Source: Rhodopseudomonas boonkerdii
GTDB lineage: Bacteria; Pseudomonadota; Alphaproteobacteria; Rhizobiales; Xanthobacteraceae
Reading direction: 5' to 3'
NCBI RefSeq assembly: GCF_021184025.1
Contig: NZ_CP036537.1
Span: 1,426,001-1,490,000, forward strand
DNA length: 64,000 nucleotides
Shown: one piece after another, positions 24,428 through 33,236 of the stretch
How positions within the stretch are numbered: the first letter of the stretch is position 1
Layout: every line of letters begins with the position of its first letter
Notes under the pieces: generated by a model
Databases searched by the model: none
Told to the model about the DNA's origin: nothing
The model's input: only the letters and a program-made list of their open reading frames with translations
Made by a program: the position numbers and the translations under genes

Positions 24428-25288
24428 ATGAACTATCGCCACGCCTTCCATGCCGGTAATTTCGCCGACGTCATCAAGCATCTCGTGCTGGTCCGTATCC
24501 TGACCCATCTGCATGAGAAGCCGACGCCGTTTCGCATCATCGATACCCATGCCGGCGCCGGCCGATACGATCTCACCGGCGATGAGGCGACACGTTCGGC
24601 CGAATGGACCACCGGTATCGCCCGCATGATGCAGGCGCGCTTCACCGAAGCGACCGAGCCTTTGGTCGGCGCCTATCTCGACATCGTGCGCGCGTTCAAT
24701 CCCGGCCGCGATCTCGTTGCCTATCCCGGCTCGCCGCTGATCGCGCGCGCGTTGATGCGCCCGCAAGATCGCATGGTGTGCTGCGAACTCGAGCCTGCAG
24801 CGCGCAAGCAGCTGATCTCTGCGCTGCGCAATGACGAGCAGGCGCGGGTGGTCGATATCGACGGCTGGGTCGGTCTGCCCGCCTATGTGCCGCCGAAGGA
24901 ACGCCGCGGCCTGGTGCTGATCGATCCGCCCTTCGAAGCGAAGGACGAGTTTGCGCGTTTGGCGACGGTGTTCGCGCAGGCCTATGCGAAATGGCCGACC
25001 GGCATCTATATGCTGTGGTATCCGGCCAAGAGCCGCCGCGCCACCGACGATCTCGCGCGCAGCGTGGCCGCCGCCACGGCGTCGTCGGCGACGCCCGGCA
25101 AATGCCTGCGTCTCGAATTCAGCGTTGCACCGCAAAGTGCGGACGGCCCGCTGACGTCTACCGGGCTGCTGATCGTCAATCCGCCGTGGAAATTGCAGGA
25201 TGAGCTGCGGGCGATCCTGCCGCAGCTGGAAAAGCCGCTGGGCCTCGGCGGTATGGCACGCTTCCGGCTTGAAAACGCCAGGGCGTAG
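24428..25288 (+). CDS. rlmJ: 23S rRNA (adenine(2030)-N(6))-methyltransferase
   Basis: 286 residues. The start MNYRHAFHAGNFADVIKHLVL is diagnostic of RlmJ (YhiR), which methylates A2030 of 23S rRNA with SAM. The SAM site DTHAGAGRYDL and the catalytic motif LIDPPFE (D-P-P-F) are intact. ATG at 24428 is chosen over an in-frame codon at 24410. Length matches the family. Monocistronic by spacing; a palindromic repeat lies just upstream. Confidence 0.95.
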   Translation: MNYRHAFHAGNFADVIKHLVLVRILTHLHEKPTPFRIIDTHAGAGRYDLTGDEATRSAEWTTGIARMMQARFTEATEPLVGAYLDIVRAFNPGRDLVAYPGSPLIARALMRPQDRMVCCELEPAARKQLISALRNDEQARVVDIDGWVGLPAYVPPKERRGLVLIDPPFEAKDEFARLATVFAQAYAKWPTGIYMLWYPAKSRRATDDLARSVAAATASSATPGKCLRLEFSVAPQSADGPLTSTGLLIVNPPWKLQDELRAILPQLEKPLGLGGMARFRLENARA

Positions 25289-25548
25289 CTGCCCGATCAA
25301 CGACCGGTGCGGCAACTATCCGAACGCGTTTCCAAAAACGGTAGTCACCTCCAGGGAACCGTATTAAGCTGACCATCGTGACTGGCTTTACGTTCCGCTT
25401 CCGCGAATGGTTGCGGCGGAGTGACGAGGCCCGACCAACGACAAGAAGACTACAAAAAGAAACGGCCAAGCCTTCTGTGGAGTGAATGTCCGGTCGGTCG
25501 CGGTGCAAAGTGCGCCGCTGCGGAGCATTGCGGGGAGGGAGTTTCCCG

Positions 25549-25764
25549 ATGGGCATGAGCGGTACGGTCAAGTTCTTCAATGGCGAGCGCGGCTACGGCT
25601 TCATCAAGCCGGATGATGGCGGACGGGACGTGTTCGTTCACATCACCGCCGTCGAACGCGCGGGATTGAAGGATCTGACCGAAGGACAGCGGATCACGTT
25701 CGAGGTCGAGCCCGACAAGAAGGGCAAGGGCCCAAAGGCCGTCAATCTGGTGATTACGGGATAG
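25549..25764 (+). CDS. Cold-shock protein (CspA family)
   Basis: 71 residues, a single cold-shock OB fold: GTVKFFNGERGYGFIKPDDG with RNP1-like RGYGFI and RNP2 VFVHIT. It binds single-stranded RNA/DNA and melts secondary structure. ATG 25549 is preceded by GGGGAGGGA; ATG 25555 is also possible. The 260-bp leader upstream holds no gene and may form the long structured 5'UTR common in csp genes, though that was not demonstrated. A strong hairpin follows. Confidence 0.93.
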   Translation: MGMSGTVKFFNGERGYGFIKPDDGGRDVFVHITAVERAGLKDLTEGQRITFEVEPDKKGKGPKAVNLVITG

Positions 25765-25824
25765 CGGCGCACGTGCGGCAGGAGGTATTGCCGCTCAAAA
25801 TCACTGGGCGCCCGCAAAGAAAAT

Positions 25825-25845
25825 CCCGGCCGCAGGGCGGCCGGG
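25825..25845. terminator. Bidirectional terminator between csp and the beta-barrel gene
   Basis: Perfect 10-bp stem TCCCGGCCGC-AGG-GCGGCCGGGA. On the minus strand it is followed by TTTTCTTT, so it most clearly ends the outer-membrane gene; on the plus strand the U-run is weak. Confidence 0.8.
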
Positions 25846-25897
25846 AGTGGGGTATCTCGGTTTCTTTTAACTTGGAGCCGGGTCTGACCCGATCGGA

Positions 25898-26518
25898 TCA
25901 GAAGTGATAGTTCACGCCAACGCGGACGGTGCCGAAGGACAGCGCGCTGTCGGTGCCGGTGAGCGTGTAGGTGTTCCTGGACAGGTCAACGTAGAGATAT
26001 TCGATCTTGGCGGTCCAGTTCTGGTAGATGCCGACTTCAGCGCCGACGCCCGCGGTCCAGCCGACCGATGTCTGCGATTGCTGCAAGCCATTGGCTTCCG
26101 CCTGCAGGCTGCCGAAGGACAGGCCGGCGGTGCCGTAGAGCAGCACATTGTTGAAGGCGTAACCGAGGCGGCCGCGCGCGGTGCCGAACCAGGGGTTCGA
26201 GAACTTGTAATTGGCGAAGCGGTCATCGGCGCCGGTGCCCGAAATGTCGCCTTCGATACCGAACACGATCGGTCCGCTCTGCCAGTTGTAGCCGGCGGTG
26301 ATGCCGCCCACGATGCCCGTCGGCTTGACCGGAGTGTTGGAAACGCTGCCCCATTCGTAGCCAAGGGTGGCACCCAGATACGGGCCTGCCCAGCTATAGG
26401 CGTTCAGCGGCTGATTGACCGTATACGGCGCGCGCGACCGATAGGGCAAATCCGCCGCCTGGGCCGCCGTCGTGCCAGCCACCATGACCGCGACTGCCGC
26501 GAACGCATACTTGCTCAT
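25898..26518 (-). CDS. Outer-membrane beta-barrel protein (Omp25/RopB-like porin family)
   Basis: 206 residues. Signal peptide ending AAQA-ADLPYRSRAPY, the ADLP start typical of rhizobial Omp25/31-type proteins. SWAGPYLGATLGYEWG, alternating hydrophobic strands and the C-terminal VRVGVNYHF with terminal Phe indicate an eight-stranded barrel. ATG 26518 is chosen because the signal peptide begins there. Likely abundant structural OMP; transport role unknown. A CtrA-like box lies about 110 bp upstream. Confidence 0.9.
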   Translation of the reverse strand: MSKYAFAAVAVMVAGTTAAQAADLPYRSRAPYTVNQPLNAYSWAGPYLGATLGYEWGSVSNTPVKPTGIVGGITAGYNWQSGPIVFGIEGDISGTGADDRFANYKFSNPWFGTARGRLGYAFNNVLLYGTAGLSFGSLQAEANGLQQSQTSVGWTAGVGAEVGIYQNWTAKIEYLYVDLSRNTYTLTGTDSALSFGTVRVGVNYHF

Positions 26519-26626
26519 CTCAACTCTCCACAACGCGTTACTGCCGCTTCCCTGCGATGCGCTGCACAAAGGCTTAGGGTTACGGAATTTCATCATTAAT
26601 CGGGAGGATTTATCGATAGTTTTAGA

Positions 26627-26642
26627 TTAAGCGGTTCTTAAC
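26627..26642. promoter_or_regulatory. CtrA-type box upstream of the outer-membrane protein gene
   Basis: TTAA-GCGGTTC-TTAAC matches the CtrA consensus TTAA-N7-TTAAC exactly. It lies 109 bp upstream of the beta-barrel start and 170 bp upstream of uvrC on the other strand. Functional use is inferred. Confidence 0.5.
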
Positions 26643-26811
26643 GCGCTGGGCCGGCGCCGTATTGACGTTAAAAGAGTCTTACTTGGGGCGGGCGCGGGCT
26701 TTTTCCGGACCGGATGTCCTCCGCAGGATCGCCGCAAGCCTGCCTCAAAGCTGCCGCACCGAATGCCGCCGAATGCTGGCAGCAAGCCGTCGTAACGCTT
26801 AGATTGGCGGC

Positions 26812-28890
26812 ATGATTCAAGACCCTTCCGATCCCCGGACGGTGCCGGCCGAGGCGGCGACCGAGCCCGGTTCTGCACCCGTGACGAAGCCTCAAGTTCA
26901 GTCCGGCCTGCAGGCACCGCCGGATGTCGAACCCGATTTGCCGGACGACGAGGAAGAGCCAGGGCTTCCGGACCAAGTCGAGGATGTCGCCGAGGAAGTT
27001 CCCGAAGGCACGCTTGCGGTCGGCCGGGCGGCCATCGAACAGGCTGTGCGCCTCGCGCCGACCTCGCCGGGGGTCTACCGCATGCTGAATGCGGCGCATG
27101 ACGTGCTCTATGTCGGCAAGGCCAAGAACGTCAAAAAGCGCCTGTCGTCCTATGCGCGCCCGACCGGGCAGGTGATGCGCATCGCGCGCATGATCGCGGC
27201 GACATCGGTGGTGGAGATCATCTCCACATCCACCGAAACCGAGGCGCTGTTGCTCGAAGCCAATCTCATCAAGCAGCTACGGCCGCGCTTCAATGTGCAA
27301 CTGCGCGACGACAAGTCGTTTCCCTATATCCTGATCACCGGCGACCACTGGGCGCCGCAGATTCTCAAGCATCGCGGCGCGCAGTCGCGGCCGGGGCGCT
27401 ACTTCGGTCCGTTCGCATCGGTGGGCGCTGTGAACCGCACCATCACGGCCTTGCAGCGCGCATTTCTGGTGCGCTCCTGCACGGACTCGTTTTTCGAAAG
27501 CCGCACGCGGCCGTGCCTGCTGTATCAAATCCGCCGCTGCTCCGGTCCGTGTACCAATGAAGTCGATTTTTCCGGCTACACCGAGCTCGTGCGCGAGGCG
27601 ACGGATTTCCTGTCCGGCAAGAGCCGCGCCGTGAAGCAGCTGCTTGCCGACGAGATGGAGAAGGCAGCGGAAGAACTCGCCTTCGAGACCGCGGCGCTCT
27701 ATCGCGACCGTCTTGCGGCGCTGTCAGCGATCCAGTCGCAGCAGGGCATCAATCCGCGCACGGTTGAAGAAGCCGATGTATTCGCCATCCATCAGGAAGG
27801 CGGCTATTCCTGCGTCGAAGTATTTTTCTTCCGCACCGGGCAGAACTGGGGCAATCGCGCCTATTTTCCGAAGGCGGAAAAGTCGTTCACTCCGGAGGAG
27901 GTCCTCGGTTCCTTCCTCGCCCAATTCTACGAGGACAAGCCACCGCCGAAGACGGTGCTGCTGTCGCATGCGATCGAGGAAAGAGAGCTGCTCGCCAGCG
28001 CGCTCAGCGTCAAGGCCGGCTCCAAGGTCGAGGTCATCACGCCGCAGCGCGGCGAGAAAAAAGAACTGATCCTCCACGCGCTGACCAATGCGCGCGAGGC
28101 GCTGGGCCGCAAGCTCGCCGACACCGCGACACAGACGCGCCTGCTCGAAGGCATGGTGACCACGCTCGGCCTGCCGAAGGTGCCACAACGCATCGAGGTC
28201 TATGATAACAGCCACATTCAGGGCAGCAATGCCGTCGGCGCAATGATCGTCGCCGGGCCGGATGGCTTCATCAAGAACCAGTACCGCAAGTTCAATATCA
28301 AGTCGGCCGAGACGACACCGGGCGATGACTTTGCCATGATGAAAGAGGTGCTGCAGCGCCGCTTCAAGCGCCTGCTCGCGCCGCCGGCTGAAGCCGAAGC
28401 GCCAAAGCGAAAGGACGACGAGGTGCCGCTGTGGCCCGACCTGGTCATCATCGATGGCGGCCGGGGCCAGCTCAATGCCGTGAAAGAGATTTTCGATGAG
28501 CTGAAACTGACCGACGTCACATTGATGTCGGTGGCCAAGGGGCCGGAGCGCAACGCGGGCCGCGAGACGCTGTTTCTGCCCGGCCGCGACGCCATCAAGC
28601 TCGAACCGCGCGATCCCGTGCTCTATTTCATCCAGCGGCTGCGTGATGAGGCGCATCGTTTCGTCATCGGCTCGCACCGCACCCTGCGCAAGAAGGACAT
28701 CCGCGAGGCCGGTCTGCAGGAAATTCCAGGCATCGGGCCGACCCGCAAACGGGCGCTGTTGCATCACTTCGGTACACTGAAAGAGATCGAACGCGCCTCG
28801 GTCGGCGATCTCGGCAAGGTTCCGGGCATTTCCACCGAGAACGCACGCAAGATTTTCGACTTTTTCCATCCCCAGCCAGGCGCCCGATAA
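26812..28890 (+). CDS. uvrC: Excinuclease ABC subunit C
   Basis: 692 residues; makes both incisions in nucleotide excision repair with UvrB. An acidic, Pro-rich N-terminal extension of about 80 residues precedes the GIY-YIG domain (SPGVYRML...[14 protein letters not shown]). Then come the Cys-rich [15 protein letters not shown], a UVR domain ([17 protein letters not shown]), the RNase H-like endonuclease region ([19 protein letters not shown] and [14 protein letters not shown]) and C-terminal HhH motifs ([17 protein letters not shown]). Complete. Usual length is about 610, the excess being the N-terminal extension. Confidence 0.97.
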   Translation: MIQDPSDPRTVPAEAATEPGSAPVTKPQVQSGLQAPPDVEPDLPDDEEEPGLPDQVEDVAEEVPEGTLAVGRAAIEQAVRLAPTSPGVYRMLNAAHDVLYVGKAKNVKKRLSSYARPTGQVMRIARMIAATSVVEIISTSTETEALLLEANLIKQLRPRFNVQLRDDKSFPYILITGDHWAPQILKHRGAQSRPGRYFGPFASVGAVNRTITALQRAFLVRSCTDSFFESRTRPCLLYQIRRCSGPCTNEVDFSGYTELVREATDFLSGKSRAVKQLLADEMEKAAEELAFETAALYRDRLAALSAIQSQQGINPRTVEEADVFAIHQEGGYSCVEVFFFRTGQNWGNRAYFPKAEKSFTPEEVLGSFLAQFYEDKPPPKTVLLSHAIEERELLASALSVKAGSKVEVITPQRGEKKELILHALTNAREALGRKLADTATQTRLLEGMVTTLGLPKVPQRIEVYDNSHIQGSNAVGAMIVAGPDGFIKNQYRKFNIKSAETTPGDDFAMMKEVLQRRFKRLLAPPAEAEAPKRKDDEVPLWPDLVIIDGGRGQLNAVKEIFDELKLTDVTLMSVAKGPERNAGRETLFLPGRDAIKLEPRDPVLYFIQRLRDEAHRFVIGSHRTLRKKDIREAGLQEIPGIGPTRKRALLHHFGTLKEIERASVGDLGKVPGISTENARKIFDFFHPQPGAR

Positions 28891-28893
28891 GCA

Positions 28894-28934
28894 GGGCGCC
28901 CAGTCCAGGACGTCGCATCTCGGGCGCCCGTTTT
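28894..28934 (+). terminator. Probable terminator after uvrC
   Basis: Two GGGCGCCC blocks (28894-28901, 28922-28929), each self-complementary and able to pair with each other, followed by GTTTT. Confidence 0.5.
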
Positions 28935-29001
28935 GAGGTAAACTGACTTAGACCGCTTCGCACCGGTTGACCTGCGGGCACCGGCAGTATTGGTAAGACG
29001 C

Positions 29002-29613
29002 ATGACAGTGACCACACGACGGGCCGGGACTTCAGCAATGACCCTGCCGAATATCCTGACCTATGCCCGGATTGCCGCCGTCCCGGTGGTGGTTGGCTGC
29101 ATCTACTGGCAATCGTCCATGGATGGCCCGCTATGGCTGCGCTGGGTGGCCGTTGCCGTGTTTCTCGCCGCGGCGATCACCGATTTCCTCGACGGCTATT
29201 ATGCCCGCATCTGGAACCAGCAGTCGTCCTTCGGTCGCATGCTTGATCCCATCGCGGACAAGCTGCTGGTGGCGTCTTGCCTGCTCATGCTGGCCTCCGA
29301 TGCCACCATCAATCGCTGGACGCTGTGGGCGGCCATCGTGATCCTGTGTCGTGAAATTCTCGTCTCGGGCCTGCGCGAATATCTTGCCGGTCTGCGCGTC
29401 AGCGTCCCGGTCACCAAGCTCGCCAAATGGAAGACGGCGGCCCAGCTCGTCGCCATTGGCTTCCTGCTCGCGGGCGAGGCGGGCGATGTGCTGTTCGGTT
29501 ACGTGACCTTCACCGGCATCGTGTTGTTGTGGCTGTCGGCCATCGTGACCATCTATACAGGGTATGATTACTTCCGAGCCGGCGTCCGGCACCTCTTCGA
29601 GGAGGATGCATGA
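29002..29613 (+). CDS. pgsA: CDP-diacylglycerol-glycerol-3-phosphate 3-phosphatidyltransferase
   Basis: 203 residues from ATG 29002 (ATG 29038, MTLPNILTYARI, also plausible). Inner-membrane enzyme making phosphatidylglycerol phosphate. The CDP-alcohol phosphotransferase signature D-G-x2-A-R-x8-G-x3-D-x3-D is seen in DFLDGYYARIW then FGRMLDPIADK. Several transmembrane helices. Its last codons overlap the moaD start by 4 bp, so phospholipid and molybdopterin genes share a transcript. Confidence 0.93.
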   Translation: MTVTTRRAGTSAMTLPNILTYARIAAVPVVVGCIYWQSSMDGPLWLRWVAVAVFLAAAITDFLDGYYARIWNQQSSFGRMLDPIADKLLVASCLLMLASDATINRWTLWAAIVILCREILVSGLREYLAGLRVSVPVTKLAKWKTAAQLVAIGFLLAGEAGDVLFGYVTFTGIVLLWLSAIVTIYTGYDYFRAGVRHLFEEDA

Positions 29614-29861
29614 AGCTGATGTACTTTGCCTGGGTCCGCGAGCGGATCGGCAAGGCCGAGGAGACCATCGAGCCGCCGCCGACCGTGAGCACGGTCGGCG
29701 ATCTGATCTCCTGGCTCTCCTCGCGCGGGGAGGAATATGCCCATGCTTTCGAGACGCCGAAGGTGATCCGAGCGGCGATCGATCATACCCATGTGCGGCC
29801 TGACACAGCGATTGCCGGCGCACGCGAAATCGCCTTCTTTCCGCCGATGACGGGCGGCTGA
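29610..29861 (+). CDS. moaD: Molybdopterin synthase small subunit MoaD
   Basis: 83 residues, ubiquitin-like fold ending in the essential Gly-Gly (FFPPMTGG), which carries the thiocarboxylate sulfur donated to cyclic pyranopterin. MKLMYFAWVRERIG is the usual start; EEYAHAF and INxxxV-like AAIDHTHV follow. ATG overlaps the pgsA stop (ATGA). GAGGAGG lies just upstream. Partner moaE is 150 bp downstream with a palindromic repeat between them. Confidence 0.95.
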   Translation: MKLMYFAWVRERIGKAEETIEPPPTVSTVGDLISWLSSRGEEYAHAFETPKVIRAAIDHTHVRPDTAIAGAREIAFFPPMTGG

Positions 29862-29878
29862 GATCATGTTGTTGTCTC

Positions 29879-30000
29879 TTGTCCCGGGCGCGATGCGGCG
29901 CGGAGTGCCGCTTCGCAGAACCGGGATCGCACAAAACTCCGGCGTCTGGCACGGCCCCGGCTCTGCGGAGCAGCGCAGCGTACACCGCGTCCGGGGCAAA
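29879..30000. repeat. Dispersed repeat, TGTCCCGGGCGCG...CGTCCGGG family (copy 1)
   Basis: About 120 bp with outer ends TTGTCCCGGGCGCG and CGCGTCCGGGGCAA and internal CAGAACCGGGA / CCCCGGCTCTG arms. Related copies at 63268-63434 and 63790-63912. It fills nearly the whole gap between moaD and moaE. Confidence 0.8.
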
Positions 30001-30011
30001 AGAGATGAGTT

Positions 30012-30476
30012 ATGAGCGATAACGTCACCATCCGGATTCAGACCGCTGATTTCGACATCAACAGCGAAATCGCAGCGCTGACGGCGAGCCGGACGGACAT
30101 CGGCGCGGTCGTTACCTTCAGCGGCATCTGTCGCGGCGGCGACGGGAACGATGCGACGACGGCGCTGACGCTCGAACATTACCCAGGCATGGCTGAAGCC
30201 GAGATCGGCCGCCATGCGGAAGAGGCGATGACGCGCTGGCCGCTGACCGGCGTGACCATTATCCATCGTACCGGCCGTATCCTGCCGGGCGAGAACATCA
30301 TGGTGGTGCTGACCGCCTCGGCACATCGGCAGGCGGCATTTCAGTCCGCCGAATTCCTGATGGACTATCTCAAGGCTCACGCGCCGTTCTGGAAGCGTGA
30401 GGAAACCGCCGCCGGTACCAGCTGGATCGCGGCAAAGAGTGACGACGACGACGCTGCGGCGCGCTGGGGCAAGTGA
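30012..30476 (+). CDS. moaE: Molybdopterin synthase catalytic subunit MoaE
   Basis: 154 residues. MoaE converts precursor Z to molybdopterin using MoaD thiocarboxylate. GAVVTFSGICRGGDGN, LEHYPGMAEAEI, IIHRTGRILPGENIMVVLTASAHRQAAF and the catalytic Lys region AHAPFWKREE are all present. The C-terminus ends in an acidic/Ala run. Its stop overlaps the next start by one base (TGATG). Confidence 0.96.
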   Translation: MSDNVTIRIQTADFDINSEIAALTASRTDIGAVVTFSGICRGGDGNDATTALTLEHYPGMAEAEIGRHAEEAMTRWPLTGVTIIHRTGRILPGENIMVVLTASAHRQAAFQSAEFLMDYLKAHAPFWKREETAAGTSWIAAKSDDDDAAARWGK

Positions 30477-31534
30477 TGGCAAAGAAGACTGTGAAGAGCG
30501 CCGCGAAGAAGGCGGGTAAGGCCTCTGTGAGCAAAACTCCGGCAGCCAAGTCAGGTTCTTCTGCGAAGACCAAGGCTTCCGTAAAGAAGCTCGCTGCGGC
30601 GAATTTGCCGAAGGTCGGACCGGGCGAACTGGTCTCGCTGCTGGACTATGTACGCTATGCCACAAGCCGCTTCATCGAGGCAAAGCTTGCCTTCGCGCAT
30701 GGTACCACCGACCCCGTGGCCGAAGCGGCCTTTATCGTTTGCGAGCTGCTGCACCTGCATCCCGATCAATTCGAGAATTTCGCGACAGCACGTGTAACCG
30801 CCGCCGAGGGCCGCAAGATTCTCGACGTCATCCATCGCCGCGTCTCCACGCGGAAGCCGGCGGCCTATCTTGTCAATAAAATCTATATGCGGGGTCTGCC
30901 GTTCTATGTCGACGAGCGCACGATCGTGCCGCGTTCCTTCATCGGCGAATTGCTCGATACGCATTTTTCAGGCGATGACGGCGAGGGCGCTTCGCTGATC
31001 GACGATCCCATGGAGGTCGCAAGCGTGCTCGATCTCTGCACGGGCTCGGGCTGCATCGCGATCCTCGCAGCGCAATCGTTTCCCAATGCGCAGGTCGATG
31101 CCGTCGATCTTTCGCCCGCTGCGCTCGCAGTTGCGATGCGCAATGTCATCGACTACGGGCTCGACGAAAGGCTGACACTCTACAGAGGCGATCTCTTCGA
31201 GCCGCTCGGTGGCAACCGCTATGATCTGATCATCACCAATCCGCCCTATGTGGACGCGCAAGGGATGGCCGATCTGCCGGATGAATGCCTGGCCGAGCCG
31301 AGCATGGCGTTTGATGGCGGCGTCGATGGTCTCGATATCGTGCGGAGAATCATCGAGCAAGCAGGCGATCATCTCACCCCGCATGGTGGATTGCTGTGCG
31401 AGGTCGGCCGTGGTCGCGCCAATGTCGATGCCGCGTTCCCCGACCTTCCGCTCATCTGGCTGGATACGGAAGATTCCGAAGGCGAAGTGTTCTGGGTGTC
31501 CGCGGCTGCGCTGCAAGGTCGCAGCGGGATCTAG
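30476..31534 (+). CDS. prmB: 50S ribosomal protein L3 N5-glutamine methyltransferase (PrmB)
   Basis: 352 residues; SAM-dependent methylation of a Gln in uL3 during ribosome assembly. SAM motif DLCTGSGCIAIL and catalytic TNPPYVD are clear; the PrmB-type VPRSFIGELLD (rather than PrmC spacing) supports the assignment. An unusual N-terminal extension of about 45 residues is almost entirely Lys/Ala/Ser (AKKTVKSAAKKAGKASVSK), resembling histone H1-like tails. ATG overlaps the moaE stop, so translation is coupled. Confidence 0.88.
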   Translation: MAKKTVKSAAKKAGKASVSKTPAAKSGSSAKTKASVKKLAAANLPKVGPGELVSLLDYVRYATSRFIEAKLAFAHGTTDPVAEAAFIVCELLHLHPDQFENFATARVTAAEGRKILDVIHRRVSTRKPAAYLVNKIYMRGLPFYVDERTIVPRSFIGELLDTHFSGDDGEGASLIDDPMEVASVLDLCTGSGCIAILAAQSFPNAQVDAVDLSPAALAVAMRNVIDYGLDERLTLYRGDLFEPLGGNRYDLIITNPPYVDAQGMADLPDECLAEPSMAFDGGVDGLDIVRRIIEQAGDHLTPHGGLLCEVGRGRANVDAAFPDLPLIWLDTEDSEGEVFWVSAAALQGRSGI

Positions 31535-31674
31535 CCGCAAATCTGGCCAAATCGGCGCGCAACTACTAGGTCTCCAACTTGCGCGCTATCGCGCATGATT
31601 GCCTGACATTGTTGTCGGCACAAGCCGCTGCATCATGGATGCGCCGGCTTTCATAATTTTGTCAAAGGTGTCCC

Positions 31675-33072
31675 ATGCTGCCGGCTAGCGAGCAGAATGC
31701 ATCAACACGTGCCCTCTGGCTCGCCGAACTTCGTGCCACCCTCTTACTCGGCTGGCCGCTGATCCTGACCAACCTCGCGCAGATCGCGCTGACCACGACC
31801 GATGTGATCGTGCTCGGTCGCGTCAGTGCACAGGCACTGGCGGCGTCGGCGCTGGGCGTCAACGTCTATCTGGCCATCCTGATCTTTGCCATTGGCATCG
31901 TCACCGCGACGTCGCCGATGATGGCAGAGGCGATCGGGCGCAAGCTGCATGCGGTGCGCGATGTCCGCCGTACATTTCGACAAGGGCTGTGGTCGGCCGT
32001 GATCGTTTCGATTCCAGCCTGGATCGTGCTCTGGCACACGGAAGCGATTCTGCTGCTATTCGGTCAGGAGGCACAGGCGGCCGCAGACGCACAGAGCTTC
32101 ATGCATATGCTGCAATGGGGCTTTCTGCCTGCGCTCGGCTTCATCGTGTTGCGCTCCTTCGTGGCTGCCGTGCAGCGACCGCTCTGGGCGCTGCTGGTGA
32201 CAGCGGTTGCGATCCTGTTCAACGCCGCCGCAAATTGGGTGCTGGTATTCGGTCATCTCGGCTTTCCCGCAATGGGATTGGCCGGATCAGGCCTCGCGAC
32301 GGCGTTGTCGAACACGTTTCTGTTCATCATCTTCGTCGCCGTGGTGTTGTGGCATCCAAAATTTCGACGCTACGCGCTGTTCGGTAATTTCTGGCGTGCG
32401 GACTGGCCGCGCTTCCTCAAAGTCTGGCAGATCGGCCTGCCGATCGGCGCGACGCTGGCCTTCGAGATCACGGTTTTCAACGCTGCAGTGTTTCTGATGG
32501 GGCAGTTCGGCACGGCAGCAATCGCAGCACATGCGATTGCGATCCAGATCGCGTCGATTTCCTTCATGGTGCCGATGGGATTGAGCCAGGCGGCGACAGT
32601 GCGTGTCGGTCTCGCCAAAGGCGCCGCGGATATCGATGGCATCACGCGTGCTGGCTGGACAGCTTTCTTGCTGGCGGTAGGCTTTATGGCATCGATGAGC
32701 GTGCTTCTGCTTGCCGCGCCGCGTCTCCTGATCGGCGCCTTCATCGATCTTGGCAACCCCGCCAATGCGCTTGTGATCGATACGGCGATGTCGTTCCTGT
32801 TTTGCGCGGCAGCGTTCCAGATCGCCGACGGCGCGCAGTCAGTGGGGGCGGGCATGCTGCGCGGGCTGCAGGATACGCGCGTGCCCATGATCATTGCCGG
32901 TCTCGGCTATTGGGGCTTTGGCATGGGGCTCAGCCTGCTGTTCGCATTCAAGCTCGGCTTCGGGGGCGTAGGAATCTGGATCGGGCTTGCGGCCGGTCTG
33001 GCAGTCGTTGCACCGGTGATGTTGTGGCGATGGACGCAGCGGGAGCGGCTTGGCTTGGTGCCAGCGACCTGA
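31675..33072 (+). CDS. MATE-family multidrug efflux transporter
   Basis: 465 residues with about 12 transmembrane helices in two homologous halves, as in NorM-type Na+/H+-coupled exporters. LLLGWPLILTNLAQIALTTTDVIVLGRVS (first half) and LKVWQIGLPIGATLAFEITVF (second half) are the typical MATE repeats; SFMVPMGLSQAATVRVGLAKG fits helix 8. AAAGGTG precedes the ATG. Substrate unknown. Confidence 0.93.
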   Translation: MLPASEQNASTRALWLAELRATLLLGWPLILTNLAQIALTTTDVIVLGRVSAQALAASALGVNVYLAILIFAIGIVTATSPMMAEAIGRKLHAVRDVRRTFRQGLWSAVIVSIPAWIVLWHTEAILLLFGQEAQAAADAQSFMHMLQWGFLPALGFIVLRSFVAAVQRPLWALLVTAVAILFNAAANWVLVFGHLGFPAMGLAGSGLATALSNTFLFIIFVAVVLWHPKFRRYALFGNFWRADWPRFLKVWQIGLPIGATLAFEITVFNAAVFLMGQFGTAAIAAHAIAIQIASISFMVPMGLSQAATVRVGLAKGAADIDGITRAGWTAFLLAVGFMASMSVLLLAAPRLLIGAFIDLGNPANALVIDTAMSFLFCAAAFQIADGAQSVGAGMLRGLQDTRVPMIIAGLGYWGFGMGLSLLFAFKLGFGGVGIWIGLAAGLAVVAPVMLWRWTQRERLGLVPAT

Positions 33073-33083
33073 TCAACCCCTGT

Positions 33084-33176
33084 CTGTCATCCCCGCAGAA
33101 GCGGGGATCGGGTACACGGCGGCGTTTCGCTTCTATCTCTGCTGCTGGGACACCCGGTCAAGCCGGGTGATGACAG
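33084..33176. repeat. Nested palindromic repeat, CTGTCATC/GATGACAG outer stem
   Basis: Outer CTGTCATC/GATGACAG, hairpins CCCCGCAGAAGCGGGG and CACCCGGTCAAGCCGGGTG. Same modules as 24270-24372 and 38164-38262; located between the convergent MATE and ilvE genes. Confidence 0.85.
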
Positions 33177-33202
33177 GTGAGAGGCGTGCAAGCGTCCTAA
33201 GA

Positions 33203-33231
33203 GAAAGCCGCAGCTTCAGGCTGCGGCTTTC
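33203..33231. terminator. Terminator hairpin between MATE and ilvE genes
   Basis: Perfect 12-bp stem GAAAGCCGCAGC-TTCAG-GCTGCGGCTTTC. It lies just past the ilvE stop and can serve both strands. Confidence 0.8.
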
Positions 33232-33236
33232 GTGTC

